DNA of 12,635 bases from Thermococcaceae archaeon (GTDB lineage: Archaea; Methanobacteriota_B; Thermococci; Thermococcales; Thermococcaceae), in assembly GCA_027064745.1 (NCBI GenBank), contig JAMOPD010000198.1:1-12635 (forward strand). Direction: 5' to 3'. The notes under the pieces were generated by a model, which had not been told where the DNA came from, searched no databases, and saw nothing but the letters and a program-made list of their open reading frames with translations. This document shows positions 1 to 7,425 of the stretch, one piece after another. The translations under genes were made by a program, and so were the position numbers. Positions within the stretch are counted from its first letter, which is position 1. Each line of letters starts with the position of its first letter.

Positions 1-312
1 TTTATCCAATGGGAAAATCATATATTTCTCAGCGATATCTCTGGGAATTAGGAGAAATAACCTTTCATCTATCTCATAATCAAACGGAGACAAACACGGC
101 AAACCAGCTTGAGAAGAAATAGCACCCAACAGGGTCTCTTCATCTATAAACCCTTTCAAAACTAAAATTTCTCCTAATAAAAGGCGATTATTTGTCTTAG
201 CTTGATATTCCAACGCCTCTCTTATTTGCTCTTCCGTAACAAAACCTTTCCTACGAACTATTTGCCCAATCAACTGCAACTTCTTGGAAGATAATACCTT
301 TAACCAATCCAT
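1..312 (-). CDS. MshEN/GspE_N-domain protein, 3' part beyond window
   Basis: The first 104 codons of a gene that runs off the window; no stop codon is reached. The protein starts MDWLKVLSSKKLQLIGQIVR and contains two tandem copies of a helical motif of the form G-x2-[LVI]-x3-G-x6-[LI]-x3-[LI]-x2-Q (residues 14-37 and 45-68). A segment typical of T2SSE_N/MshEN domains follows: GLPCL near 70, a DYEID-like turn near 78, and an IPRDIAEKY/PLDK region at 90-104. Such domains open type II secretion and type IV pilus ATPases (GspE, PilB, MshE) but also occur in other signalling proteins, and several are known to bind c-di-GMP. The ATG overlaps the stop of the upstream diguanylate cyclase gene by one base (TAATG), so translation is probably coupled. 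Whether an ATPase domain follows cannot be seen. The usual first-motif arginine of RLG is replaced here (LIG), so ligand binding is uncertain. Confidence 0.8.
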   Translation of the reverse strand, partial: MDWLKVLSSKKLQLIGQIVRRKGFVTEEQIREALEYQAKTNNRLLLGEILVLKGFIDEETLLGAISSQAGLPCLSPFDYEIDERLFLLIPRDIAEKYMIFPLDK

Positions 313-3300
313 TAGATAAGCTCCCCTACTTTATTAACTATCTCGGGATCATCAGACCTCTTGAGCACATTATATATCCTTTCCTGAATGTCTTGATTAG
401 TTTCATTTCTTAGCATATCGATCAACATCCGTTCTGCTTCCTTACCTCTCAATCTTCCCAAGATAAAAACCAACCGTTTTCTTATCCTTTCATTGGGATG
501 ATAAAGCAATGGACGGAACACTCCCACCTCACTTGGAATTATAACATAAGATAACAACTCCATCGCATTTCTTACAACATACCATAGATCATTGCTAAGA
601 TAAGAAGACAAAAATAACAAAACCTCTTCTTTTCTATCTCCGGGAACATGGCTACCTACTAACCGTCTGGCCAAAAAAGAGTCAAAATATCCAAAAGAAC
701 TAATATCCTCAGATAAAACCAACTTACGGAGAAAATGTTTCATAGGGGCAGAACCAAGAGAAAAGATAATCCAAATCAATTCCACATCTTCACACTGTCC
801 TTCAGAAATAAGCTTAAAAAATCGAGTAATCAATTCAAAACCAATTGTGGTAATTTCTGCATCTCTTATTAACTTTTTGTAAATATCAAATCTCGTAGTT
901 TTTAACATATCAATCATCTTGCGAATAAATTTACTGTCTTTTTCCTTCCTTAAAACAATTTTTATAACTTGCTTTATAGACAAAAAAGTCCTATCTGAAT
1001 TATCTTTTACCTGAAGAATAGAAGTTAAAAAGGAATCAACCACTTTCCTGGCCAATACTTCACAGTCCACATTATACAAACTATCTACTAATCGCCAAAC
1101 CAAGGGCGCAACCTCAAATAAAAAGAGTTGATCTCCAAAACTCATCTCAAACGAATCTACAAAAAGGCTTAACATGTGAAGGTCTGAGCTTAGGTTTAAT
1201 AAAATAAATTCTGCCCCATGGAATAGAACTTCTCCCCACCTATCAACATCCGACATAGATAAAATAACTTTATACTTTTCATCCTTGTCAGGAAATGATA
1301 ACTCTATCTTCTTAACAATATCTTCTCCCAATGCAGACAAAATCTCTTCCCTAATATCAGCATAACATACCTTTAACAACTCACGCACAAACTGGAAGGG
1401 AATCATCCTATGTTGATACAAAAGACTTAATTCTCCCGCTGTTAGATCAGGAGGCATTTTGTTTACAATGTATTTTACAAAAGGTGGAAGCCCCCAATAT
1501 GGATAATGTAAGAATAAACCAAGTAAAAACATCCGGTACAAATATGGACTCTGGGAAAAGATCTCTTTTAACACATTCATCAACTCAACTTCCTCTGTAT
1601 CCCCAAATATCAAAATGCTAAAAGCCAATTTTTCTGCAAGATGCAACTCTTCCAAGCTATTTTCTTTATCTTTAAAGGTGTTCCAGGAAATGATATTTTC
1701 AATTAGATCTTTTACCTGACTAACCGTGATACTCCTTCCCACAGAAACAGAAGACGAGAAGAAGGTATAATCCATGGACTCATTTTTCCTCAAATATATC
1801 ATACACATAAGTGCTTCGATATCATACTTAGATATCGGGGGGAAAAAACTCAGTTTATTCAATTCTATCTCCTCAAATAAATTCAAAAATCCCCTACTTA
1901 TTTCATGTTCTATATCAAACAAAACACCATTTACAAAAAATCTATTCCTTTCTATTGAAAGCTCTAAATAAGAAACTTGAGACAATATATTTGTAAGTAA
2001 ATTTACACATTTTTCGGCAAATACCTCCAAAGAAATAAATAGATCAGATACAGATTTTGCTTTAGCAAATGAGCTTACTTCTTCCAAAAAAGCTTTTAAA
2101 AATTCCTGAAGACAAGAAGAGACTTCCTTATTCTCTATCAGTTTTCGCCCTCTATGAGTGACCTCCGTCAATACTTTCACCAACTTTTCACGTAATTCTT
2201 TTACCAAATCACCTTTTATTTCCAGTCTAAGCAGACTATCCCTCTGATCACCTGCAATAATTGAAAATATTTCTTGCACGGCTACATTTGGATAATCCTC
2301 GACAAAAAAGTTTCTATTGTGCAAAAGTTTATCTCTGTGAAAGGCTTTCACTACATCCAATAAATAACCCTTTCTCACAACACCCACATCTAATTTCCAC
2401 ACATTCGAGACATCTTTTCCCATAGAATTTAATCTAAGCAATTCTTTAATTAATATTTCATCTAAGGTGTAAACCCGTTTTCGGACCAAATCTGAGAATG
2501 AAATAGCTCCAATCTCCGCTTCAATTTCTTCGTAAGGTCTAAATACCCAATTTTGGCTAACCTTATAGACAAGCTTTTTGGCCATTAAATACTTCATTAT
2601 CTCCTCTAAAAACATTATATTCCCATGAGAAACTTTATATAATAGACTAACTATTCGCTTATCTATAAAGGTACTGTTTAAGACCCCATTAAGCCAACCT
2701 GTTATTAAATCTTCATCAAATGGCTTTAACGTAAGTAGGCGAAGACTAAATCTGGATTCGAATATAGCTAAGTAGGAACGCACAGTTTCTGAATCTACAT
2801 CTGAATCAATAGAAAATATAATTTTTACTTTGTTAGGATAATTACGCAGCAATCTTACTATCCCCCATAAACTATCTTCATCGGCATAAAACAGGTCATC
2901 GATAATGAATAGTATGTTATAGCGATCCAATATCTGACGAATAAGCTCATCCACAAAGGTTATAATTTTTTGAGAATCCTCCTGAGTTTCTAATTTTTTG
3001 ATTTCTTCCAGAGTTTTTTCCGAAAATTTCTCCAATAAATCGGGATAAATATCTAAATAGTTATTCTCAAAACATCGCCATAATTCATAGAGAAGAGGAT
3101 ATCGACTTCCGTAGGTAGCAGCAAAAAACGGAATAAAAGAATACATCGAGCCTATCTTTTCTGCCTCTTTTAGCAATCGTGTTTTGCCAATCCCAAAGGC
3201 CCCCGTCACGCCCAAGACAGACTCATTTCCACTGATGAGAAACTCCTTAATCGCGGCAAGCTCTTTTTCTCTTCCAACAATCTTTTTAGAAGGGAATAAC

Positions 3301-3857
3301 TCTAAGATATCCCGACTAAGCAATGTAACAGATGGAATATCTGAAACCAAAGCCACACTATCTTTACCTTTGCTTTTAGCGATATAAAGCGCTTCATCTG
3401 CCAAACTTAATAATTTATCTGCATCTGTAGTATCGTCAGGATATCCCGCTAAACCGATACTTATTGAAACCTCTATCGTCAACCCTGCTATCCCAGTAGA
3501 AAACCTGTGACGAGAAATGTTTTCCCTTATCCTTTTAAGGACCGTTAAAGCAGAAATAAGACCACCGTCAATAAGCAGTAATATAAATTCATCGCCTCCA
3601 AATCTTATAACTTTATCACTGGCCCTAACCGAACGGCGAAAAATTGAAGCAACTTCTCGTAATATATTATCCCCTTCTAAGTGGCCATAAGTATCGTTTA
3701 TCGCTTTAAAATCATCAACATCAATAATTGCCATCCATAATGATCTTCCCTCACGATCTACTGATTCTATTTCATCTTTTAGCCTTTCGTAGAGATAGCG
3801 ACGATTTAATACTCCTGTAAGATCATCAATATAAACAGATTCTATAGAAGTAGCCAT
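312..3857 (-). CDS. GGDEF diguanylate cyclase fused to STAND/AAA NTPase and HEAT-like tail
   Basis: A 1181-residue protein with no signal peptide or obvious membrane segment, so probably cytoplasmic. Residues 8-170 form a complete GGDEF domain: DDLTGVLNRR at 11-20, the metal-binding IDVDDFKAIND at 45-55, GGDEF at 87-91, and an I-site RASD at 78-81 exactly five residues upstream. It should therefore make c-di-GMP from two GTP and be product-inhibited. Residues 192-440 resemble an AAA_16/STAND NTPase: VGREKEL at 194-200, Walker A GAFGIGKT at 219-226, Walker B-like FIIDD at 317-321, and HGNIMFLEEI at 411-420. Residues 441-1080 are mostly helical and unrecognised, apart from a possible small module near 628-690. 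The last 90 or so residues (1088-1175) look like HEAT repeats. The start has an AGGGG ribosome site and lies 26 bases after serA; the stop overlaps the next gene. Cyclase and NTPase calls are firm; the STAND subtype and HEAT call are inferred. Confidence 0.88.
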   Translation of the reverse strand: MATSIESVYIDDLTGVLNRRYLYERLKDEIESVDREGRSLWMAIIDVDDFKAINDTYGHLEGDNILREVASIFRRSVRASDKVIRFGGDEFILLLIDGGLISALTVLKRIRENISRHRFSTGIAGLTIEVSISIGLAGYPDDTTDADKLLSLADEALYIAKSKGKDSVALVSDIPSVTLLSRDILELFPSKKIVGREKELAAIKEFLISGNESVLGVTGAFGIGKTRLLKEAEKIGSMYSFIPFFAATYGSRYPLLYELWRCFENNYLDIYPDLLEKFSEKTLEEIKKLETQEDSQKIITFVDELIRQILDRYNILFIIDDLFYADEDSLWGIVRLLRNYPNKVKIIFSIDSDVDSETVRSYLAIFESRFSLRLLTLKPFDEDLITGWLNGVLNSTFIDKRIVSLLYKVSHGNIMFLEEIMKYLMAKKLVYKVSQNWVFRPYEEIEAEIGAISFSDLVRKRVYTLDEILIKELLRLNSMGKDVSNVWKLDVGVVRKGYLLDVVKAFHRDKLLHNRNFFVEDYPNVAVQEIFSIIAGDQRDSLLRLEIKGDLVKELREKLVKVLTEVTHRGRKLIENKEVSSCLQEFLKAFLEEVSSFAKAKSVSDLFISLEVFAEKCVNLLTNILSQVSYLELSIERNRFFVNGVLFDIEHEISRGFLNLFEEIELNKLSFFPPISKYDIEALMCMIYLRKNESMDYTFFSSSVSVGRSITVSQVKDLIENIISWNTFKDKENSLEELHLAEKLAFSILIFGDTEEVELMNVLKEIFSQSPYLYRMFLLGLFLHYPYWGLPPFVKYIVNKMPPDLTAGELSLLYQHRMIPFQFVRELLKVCYADIREEILSALGEDIVKKIELSFPDKDEKYKVILSMSDVDRWGEVLFHGAEFILLNLSSDLHMLSLFVDSFEMSFGDQLFLFEVAPLVWRLVDSLYNVDCEVLARKVVDSFLTSILQVKDNSDRTFLSIKQVIKIVLRKEKDSKFIRKMIDMLKTTRFDIYKKLIRDAEITTIGFELITRFFKLISEGQCEDVELIWIIFSLGSAPMKHFLRKLVLSEDISSFGYFDSFLARRLVGSHVPGDRKEEVLLFLSSYLSNDLWYVVRNAMELLSYVIIPSEVGVFRPLLYHPNERIRKRLVFILGRLRGKEAERMLIDMLRNETNQDIQERIYNVLKRSDDPEIVNKVGELI

Positions 3858-3883
3858 ACCGCGCCCCTAATATACCAACAAAA

Positions 3884-5473
3884 TTAGAGCACTACTACTT
3901 TTACATCATGAATTAGCTCAATGGCTTTCAATTGCTCCACCACCCTCTTAGGGATCTCACCATCAAGGTTCAATACCATTATAGCAGATCCCATCGGTTT
4001 TTCTCTACCAAAAGTCATTGCTGCAATATTTACTCCTGCCTCTCCTAAAATCGTCCCTAACATACCGATAAGACCGGGCCTATCCTCATTGTAGGTCACA
4101 AGCATTACACCCTGAGGGATTGCTTCAAGGTCAAAGTTATCTATTTTCACTATTCTGGGCTCATCTTTCTTGAATATAGACCCAGCAACATAATAAATCC
4201 TTTTATCTGTTTTTAAAGATATCTCTATAAGATTGGCATAATTCTCAAGATGTTGTGTTTTCCCCTCCTTTACTTCTAACCCTCTCTCCTCTGCAATCAA
4301 CTCTGCATTCACATAATTTACTGTATCCTGAATTATTCCAGAAAGAATTCCTTTTAACACAGCCTTCTTAATTGCAGTAGTATCCTTAGAGACAAAAGGC
4401 TCACCGCGATAAGTGATGTGCACTGACTTTAACCTACCCTCCATAATCTGTGAAATAAACCTACCTAACCTCTCTGCAAGGTTTACATAAGGTTTCAATA
4501 CATTATAAAGGGTAGGCTCAATTGAAGGATAATTCACTGCATTAAATATCCCTTTACCAGTTATTGCATCCTTTATCTGCTCGGCAATCTGAATCGCTAC
4601 TTTCTGTTGGGCCTCCTTAGTAGAGGCTCCTAAGTGAGGAGTGCCTATAAGATTAGGGAGATCAAATAAACTCCAGTCCTCTGGTGGCTCTTTTTCATAC
4701 ACATCCAAAGCCGCTCCAGCAATCCAACCTTCAGCCAATGCCTTTTTAAGAGCAGATTCATCAATTATACCCCCTCTGGCACAATTGATAATACGAGCAG
4801 TTGATTTCATCATCTTGAGTCTTTTCTCGTCTATGAGATGACGGGTCTCTTCTGTAAGAGGAGTGTGAACCGTAATAAAATCTGCTCGTTGGCATATCTC
4901 ATCTATTTCACTCGGCTGAATTCCTAATTCTTGCAACTTCTCAATTGGTAAATAAGGATCATATCCCATTATTTTCATCCCAAATCCTTGAGCTCGTTTA
5001 GCCACTTCACAGCCAATCCTTCCCAACCCAATAATTCCCAAAATCTTTCCGTAAAGTTCAACTCCCATAAGCTTTTTTCTTTCCCATTGTTTGTTCTTTA
5101 ATGATACATATGCTTGAGGTATATTTCGGGCCAAAGCAAGCAAAAGAGACATGGTATGCTCTGCAGTAGAAATTGTATTTCCACTGGGGGTATTCATTAC
5201 AATTATCCCCTTTCGCGTTGCAGCTTCTACATCCACATTATCCAGTCCTACACCAGCTCTTCCGATGTATTTTAATTTCTTAGCAGCCTCAATAATCTCA
5301 GCAGTGACTTTCGTACCACTGCGAACCAGTAAAACATCATAATCCTTTATGATATCCTTTAACTCCTCAGGTGATAATTTCACCCTTTCCACAATTTCTA
5401 CATCTGGAATCTGTTTTAGGATCTCAACTCCTTCTGCAGCAAGTGGATCGGTTATCAATATCTTGACTGCCAT
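3884..5473 (-). CDS. serA: D-3-phosphoglycerate dehydrogenase (long, ACT-domain type)
   Basis: A 529-residue enzyme that oxidises 3-phosphoglycerate to 3-phosphohydroxypyruvate with NAD, the first step of the phosphorylated serine pathway. The Rossmann glycine motif GLGRIG is at 149-154. The D-2-hydroxyacid dehydrogenase catalytic set is intact: Arg233 in NCARGG, Glu262 in KEPP, His280 in PHLGAS. Residues 310-450 form the intervening regulatory (ASB-like) domain, and 455-529 an ACT domain (VTYNEDRPGLIG at 459-470), usually the site of serine feedback control. The length is typical of the long PGDH class found in Bacillus and Mycobacterium. The ATG is preceded by AGGAGG with a 6-base spacer. 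The gene follows a 138-base gap with a candidate promoter and so probably begins a new transcription unit. No serB or serC is present nearby. Very sure of the family. Confidence 0.97.
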   Translation of the reverse strand: MAVKILITDPLAAEGVEILKQIPDVEIVERVKLSPEELKDIIKDYDVLLVRSGTKVTAEIIEAAKKLKYIGRAGVGLDNVDVEAATRKGIIVMNTPSGNTISTAEHTMSLLLALARNIPQAYVSLKNKQWERKKLMGVELYGKILGIIGLGRIGCEVAKRAQGFGMKIMGYDPYLPIEKLQELGIQPSEIDEICQRADFITVHTPLTEETRHLIDEKRLKMMKSTARIINCARGGIIDESALKKALAEGWIAGAALDVYEKEPPEDWSLFDLPNLIGTPHLGASTKEAQQKVAIQIAEQIKDAITGKGIFNAVNYPSIEPTLYNVLKPYVNLAERLGRFISQIMEGRLKSVHITYRGEPFVSKDTTAIKKAVLKGILSGIIQDTVNYVNAELIAEERGLEVKEGKTQHLENYANLIEISLKTDKRIYYVAGSIFKKDEPRIVKIDNFDLEAIPQGVMLVTYNEDRPGLIGMLGTILGEAGVNIAAMTFGREKPMGSAIMVLNLDGEIPKRVVEQLKAIELIHDVKVVVL

Positions 5474-5479
5474 ATCTAA

Positions 5480-5485
5480 CCTCCT
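5480..5485 (-). promoter_or_regulatory. Ribosome binding site of serA
   Basis: AGGAGG on the minus strand, separated from the serA ATG by six bases (TTAGAT). It fixes the serA start at 5473. Confidence 0.85.
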
Positions 5486-5502
5486 AAAGATTACAAAGAT
5501 TA
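5486..5502 (-). repeat. Tandem direct repeat TAATCTTT x2 in the serA leader
   Basis: Two perfect 8-base copies of TAATCTTT (minus strand) occupy 5486-5493 and 5495-5502, separated by a single base, giving a 9-base period just upstream of the serA ribosome site. If the candidate -10 box is real, the repeat lies in the transcribed leader. It could be a protein- or RNA-binding site or simple chance in AT-rich DNA; no known regulator is recognised. Confidence 0.4.
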
Positions 5503-5519
5503 ACTAACACTCAACTAAC
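5502..5519 (-). repeat. Direct repeat GTTAGTT x2 in the serA leader
   Basis: Two copies of GTTAGTT (minus strand) at 5502-5508 and 5513-5519, with an 11-base period, roughly one DNA helical turn. They lie between the candidate -10 box and the serA ribosome site. The spacing would suit a dimeric DNA-binding protein, but the copies are short and AT-rich, so the functional reading is speculative. Confidence 0.35.
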
Positions 5520-5533
5520 TCTTTAAATGAACT

Positions 5534-5539
5534 ATTATA
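5534..5539 (-). promoter_or_regulatory. Candidate -10 box for the serA unit
   Basis: A perfect TATAAT on the minus strand, 60 bases upstream of the serA ATG, in the only gap longer than 100 bases in the window (5474-5611). No good TTGACA-like -35 box is found at 16-18 bases, and there is no TGn extended -10, so the promoter is only a candidate. Its position fits a break between the phosphofructokinase gene and serA. Confidence 0.4.
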
Positions 5540-5611
5540 CCCAATAAAGAGTTTCTCGTATAGGGCTACAACTGGATGTATTATTTTTTTCCAATTATGA
5601 TATAAGTCGAT

Positions 5612-6763
5612 TTAATATAACCAACTGTAATCTGGAAGATTATCTCCAATAAGTTTCATAATATAACTGTAGCATGCTTCCGTTATTCCTGAACCGTCTT
5701 CAAAAATAAAGTCCTTAGGTAAATATCTTTCATTCAACGCTATTTCATCCAATCCAATATAAGAAAATCCATTTTCTTTTACCTGGACTTCAACTCCACT
5801 CAAGCCCTTTTTAGCTAAACCTACAGCATACATGCCAGCACCATAAGCGACCTCAAAATCAAGTTGTGACCTAAGAGAGACACTCATCCGTTGAAGACTC
5901 CCTGGCCTCTCCCATCTCGCCCGTATCTTAAGCCTTTCCTCGATCATATTTGCTAAAACCTGAGAAGCACTCTCAACATAGGCATGTCCAAACTGGTCTG
6001 CGGTAATCCCCCTTCGCTTCTCAGCTACCCTTCTTCCATTCAAATCCCTTACTGTCTCCGAAACAACTATAACAACAAATCCAAACTCTTCATATATTCT
6101 CCGCACTCGCTCCATAAACCAATCATAGTCAATCAACCTCTCAGGAGGACACAAGAGATGCGGTGGTTGCGACGCCCTTTCCTTCAACACCCCTGATGCC
6201 GCTACTATCCATCCAGCATTCCTACCCATAACTTCGATTATCTTAACCGGATCAGAGTGTTTCATTGCCCTTGTATCAAGACCTGACTCTTGCACGGATA
6301 TCGCCACATAACGAGCTACACTGGGATACCCCGGACAAAAATACATATGAGGAAGGTCATTATCTATAGTTTTAGGCACCCCTATCACCTGAATGTCATA
6401 TCCAGTCTCCTGACTCACTTCTGACAATACCTTAGCATTGTATGCTGTATCATTGCCACCGATGAAGAACAAACAACTCACTTCCTTCTCTTCCAATAAG
6501 GCCAGCACACCTTCTGTCTCTCTTTTAGACAATTTAATCCGCGAGGATCCCAAAAAACCAGATGGGGTCTGCGCAATCTTTTTTCTATATTCCTTGGAAA
6601 AAGAACTCAATTCTATAACATCAGATAGAAGAAGCCCATGTATACCATATTTAGCCCCATAAACTCGATTAAATACCTTATCTCCAGCATCAACAATCCC
6701 CATCAATGAGGCATTTATAACGGGCGTCATACCACCACACTGCACAACCAGAGCATTTTTCAT
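5612..6763 (-). CDS. 6-phosphofructokinase, probably pyrophosphate-dependent
   Basis: A 383-residue group A phosphofructokinase phosphorylating fructose 6-phosphate to fructose 1,6-bisphosphate in glycolysis. Visible motifs are the N-terminal phosphate loop GGMTPVINAS (10-19), GGNDT (102-106), PKTIDNDL (130-137), with the catalytic Asp, and MGRNAGW (179-185). In ATP enzymes these loops usually read GGDGS and PGTIDND. A non-glycine residue after the GGD/GGN and a lysine in PKTIDND are the recognised marks of pyrophosphate-dependent enzymes, so PPi is the likely phosphoryl donor and the reaction would be reversible. This is inference from residues, not proof. The start overlaps the radC stop as ATGA, with a GGGGG ribosome site inside the end of radC. 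It is the last gene before the 138-base gap, with no clear terminator after it. Confidence 0.93.
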   Translation of the reverse strand: MKNALVVQCGGMTPVINASLMGIVDAGDKVFNRVYGAKYGIHGLLLSDVIELSSFSKEYRKKIAQTPSGFLGSSRIKLSKRETEGVLALLEEKEVSCLFFIGGNDTAYNAKVLSEVSQETGYDIQVIGVPKTIDNDLPHMYFCPGYPSVARYVAISVQESGLDTRAMKHSDPVKIIEVMGRNAGWIVAASGVLKERASQPPHLLCPPERLIDYDWFMERVRRIYEEFGFVVIVVSETVRDLNGRRVAEKRRGITADQFGHAYVESASQVLANMIEERLKIRARWERPGSLQRMSVSLRSQLDFEVAYGAGMYAVGLAKKGLSGVEVQVKENGFSYIGLDEIALNERYLPKDFIFEDGSGITEACYSYIMKLIGDNLPDYSWLY

Positions 6764-7425
6764 AGGTATCCCCCTTCTCGCATACTGTAATAGCCATCTT
6801 TCGAGACAATTAAATGGTCTAATACCTCTATTCCCAACAATTTCCCACCTGCTACTACCTTTTCTGTGAAGTTTATATCTTCATCTGAAGGCTGAAGACT
6901 TCCTGATGGATGGTTATGAACTAAGATAAGTGAAATAGCTCCTACATGTAGGGCGATTTCAAAAATCTCCCGAGGATGAACACTAACCCAATTTAGAGTT
7001 CCAACAGATATTAGCTGTCGGTATATCTCTCTGTTTCTAACATCTAAATATAAAACCAAAAACGACTCTTTTTTGGATCTGGCAATATCCATAGAGATAT
7101 GCCAAACGATCTCTGGAGAACGAATCTCCATATTCTTCCTCTCTCGTAATCTTTTTCCCAATTCAATAGCAGCAAGCACCCTACTCGCTTTAGCCAAACC
7201 CACTCCATCTATTTTAGTCAAATCAGAGAAAGAAACATCTTCCAATTTGTCCCACAATACCTTCTCTACGCGTTTGGCCAAAGATAACACATCTCTCCTT
7301 TGTGTTCCAGTATCCAAAAGGATAGATATCAATTCCGTGTTCGACAACCTCTGAGGGCCATAATTAGCCAATTTTTCTCTTGGTCTATCAAACTTTGGTA
7401 ATTCCTTTACCCTTTTATATCGCAT
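6760..7425 (-). CDS. radC: RadC family JAB/MPN-domain protein
   Basis: A 221-residue protein of the usual RadC length. Residues 1-95 hold the UPF0758 N-terminal region: LPKFDRPREKL at 9-19, LSNTELISILLDTGT at 27-41, and a helix-hairpin-helix at 68-82 (LTKIDGVGLAKASRV). The C-terminal part is a JAMM metalloprotease-like domain with HNHPSG at 170-175, PSDED at 179-183 and a conserved glutamate in PREIFEIAL near 153, so zinc ligands look intact. The name comes from an old claim of DNA repair activity that was later withdrawn; the true role remains unclear. The start overlaps the end of the upstream thiolation-like gene by 11 bases and the stop overlaps the phosphofructokinase start by 4, pointing to co-translation. 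The ribosome site is poor, in keeping with coupling. Confidence 0.95.
   Translation of the reverse strand: MRYKRVKELPKFDRPREKLANYGPQRLSNTELISILLDTGTQRRDVLSLAKRVEKVLWDKLEDVSFSDLTKIDGVGLAKASRVLAAIELGKRLRERKNMEIRSPEIVWHISMDIARSKKESFLVLYLDVRNREIYRQLISVGTLNWVSVHPREIFEIALHVGAISLILVHNHPSGSLQPSDEDINFTEKVVAGGKLLGIEVLDHLIVSKDGYYSMREGGYL

Noticed and set aside
5581-5600. Possible terminator after the phosphofructokinase gene
   Set aside because: On the transcribed strand the run is A-rich, not T-rich, and I find no stable GC stem beside it.
7073-7354. Open frame of 93 codons on the plus strand inside radC
   Set aside because: It lies wholly antisense to an intact radC and shows no domain or start signal.
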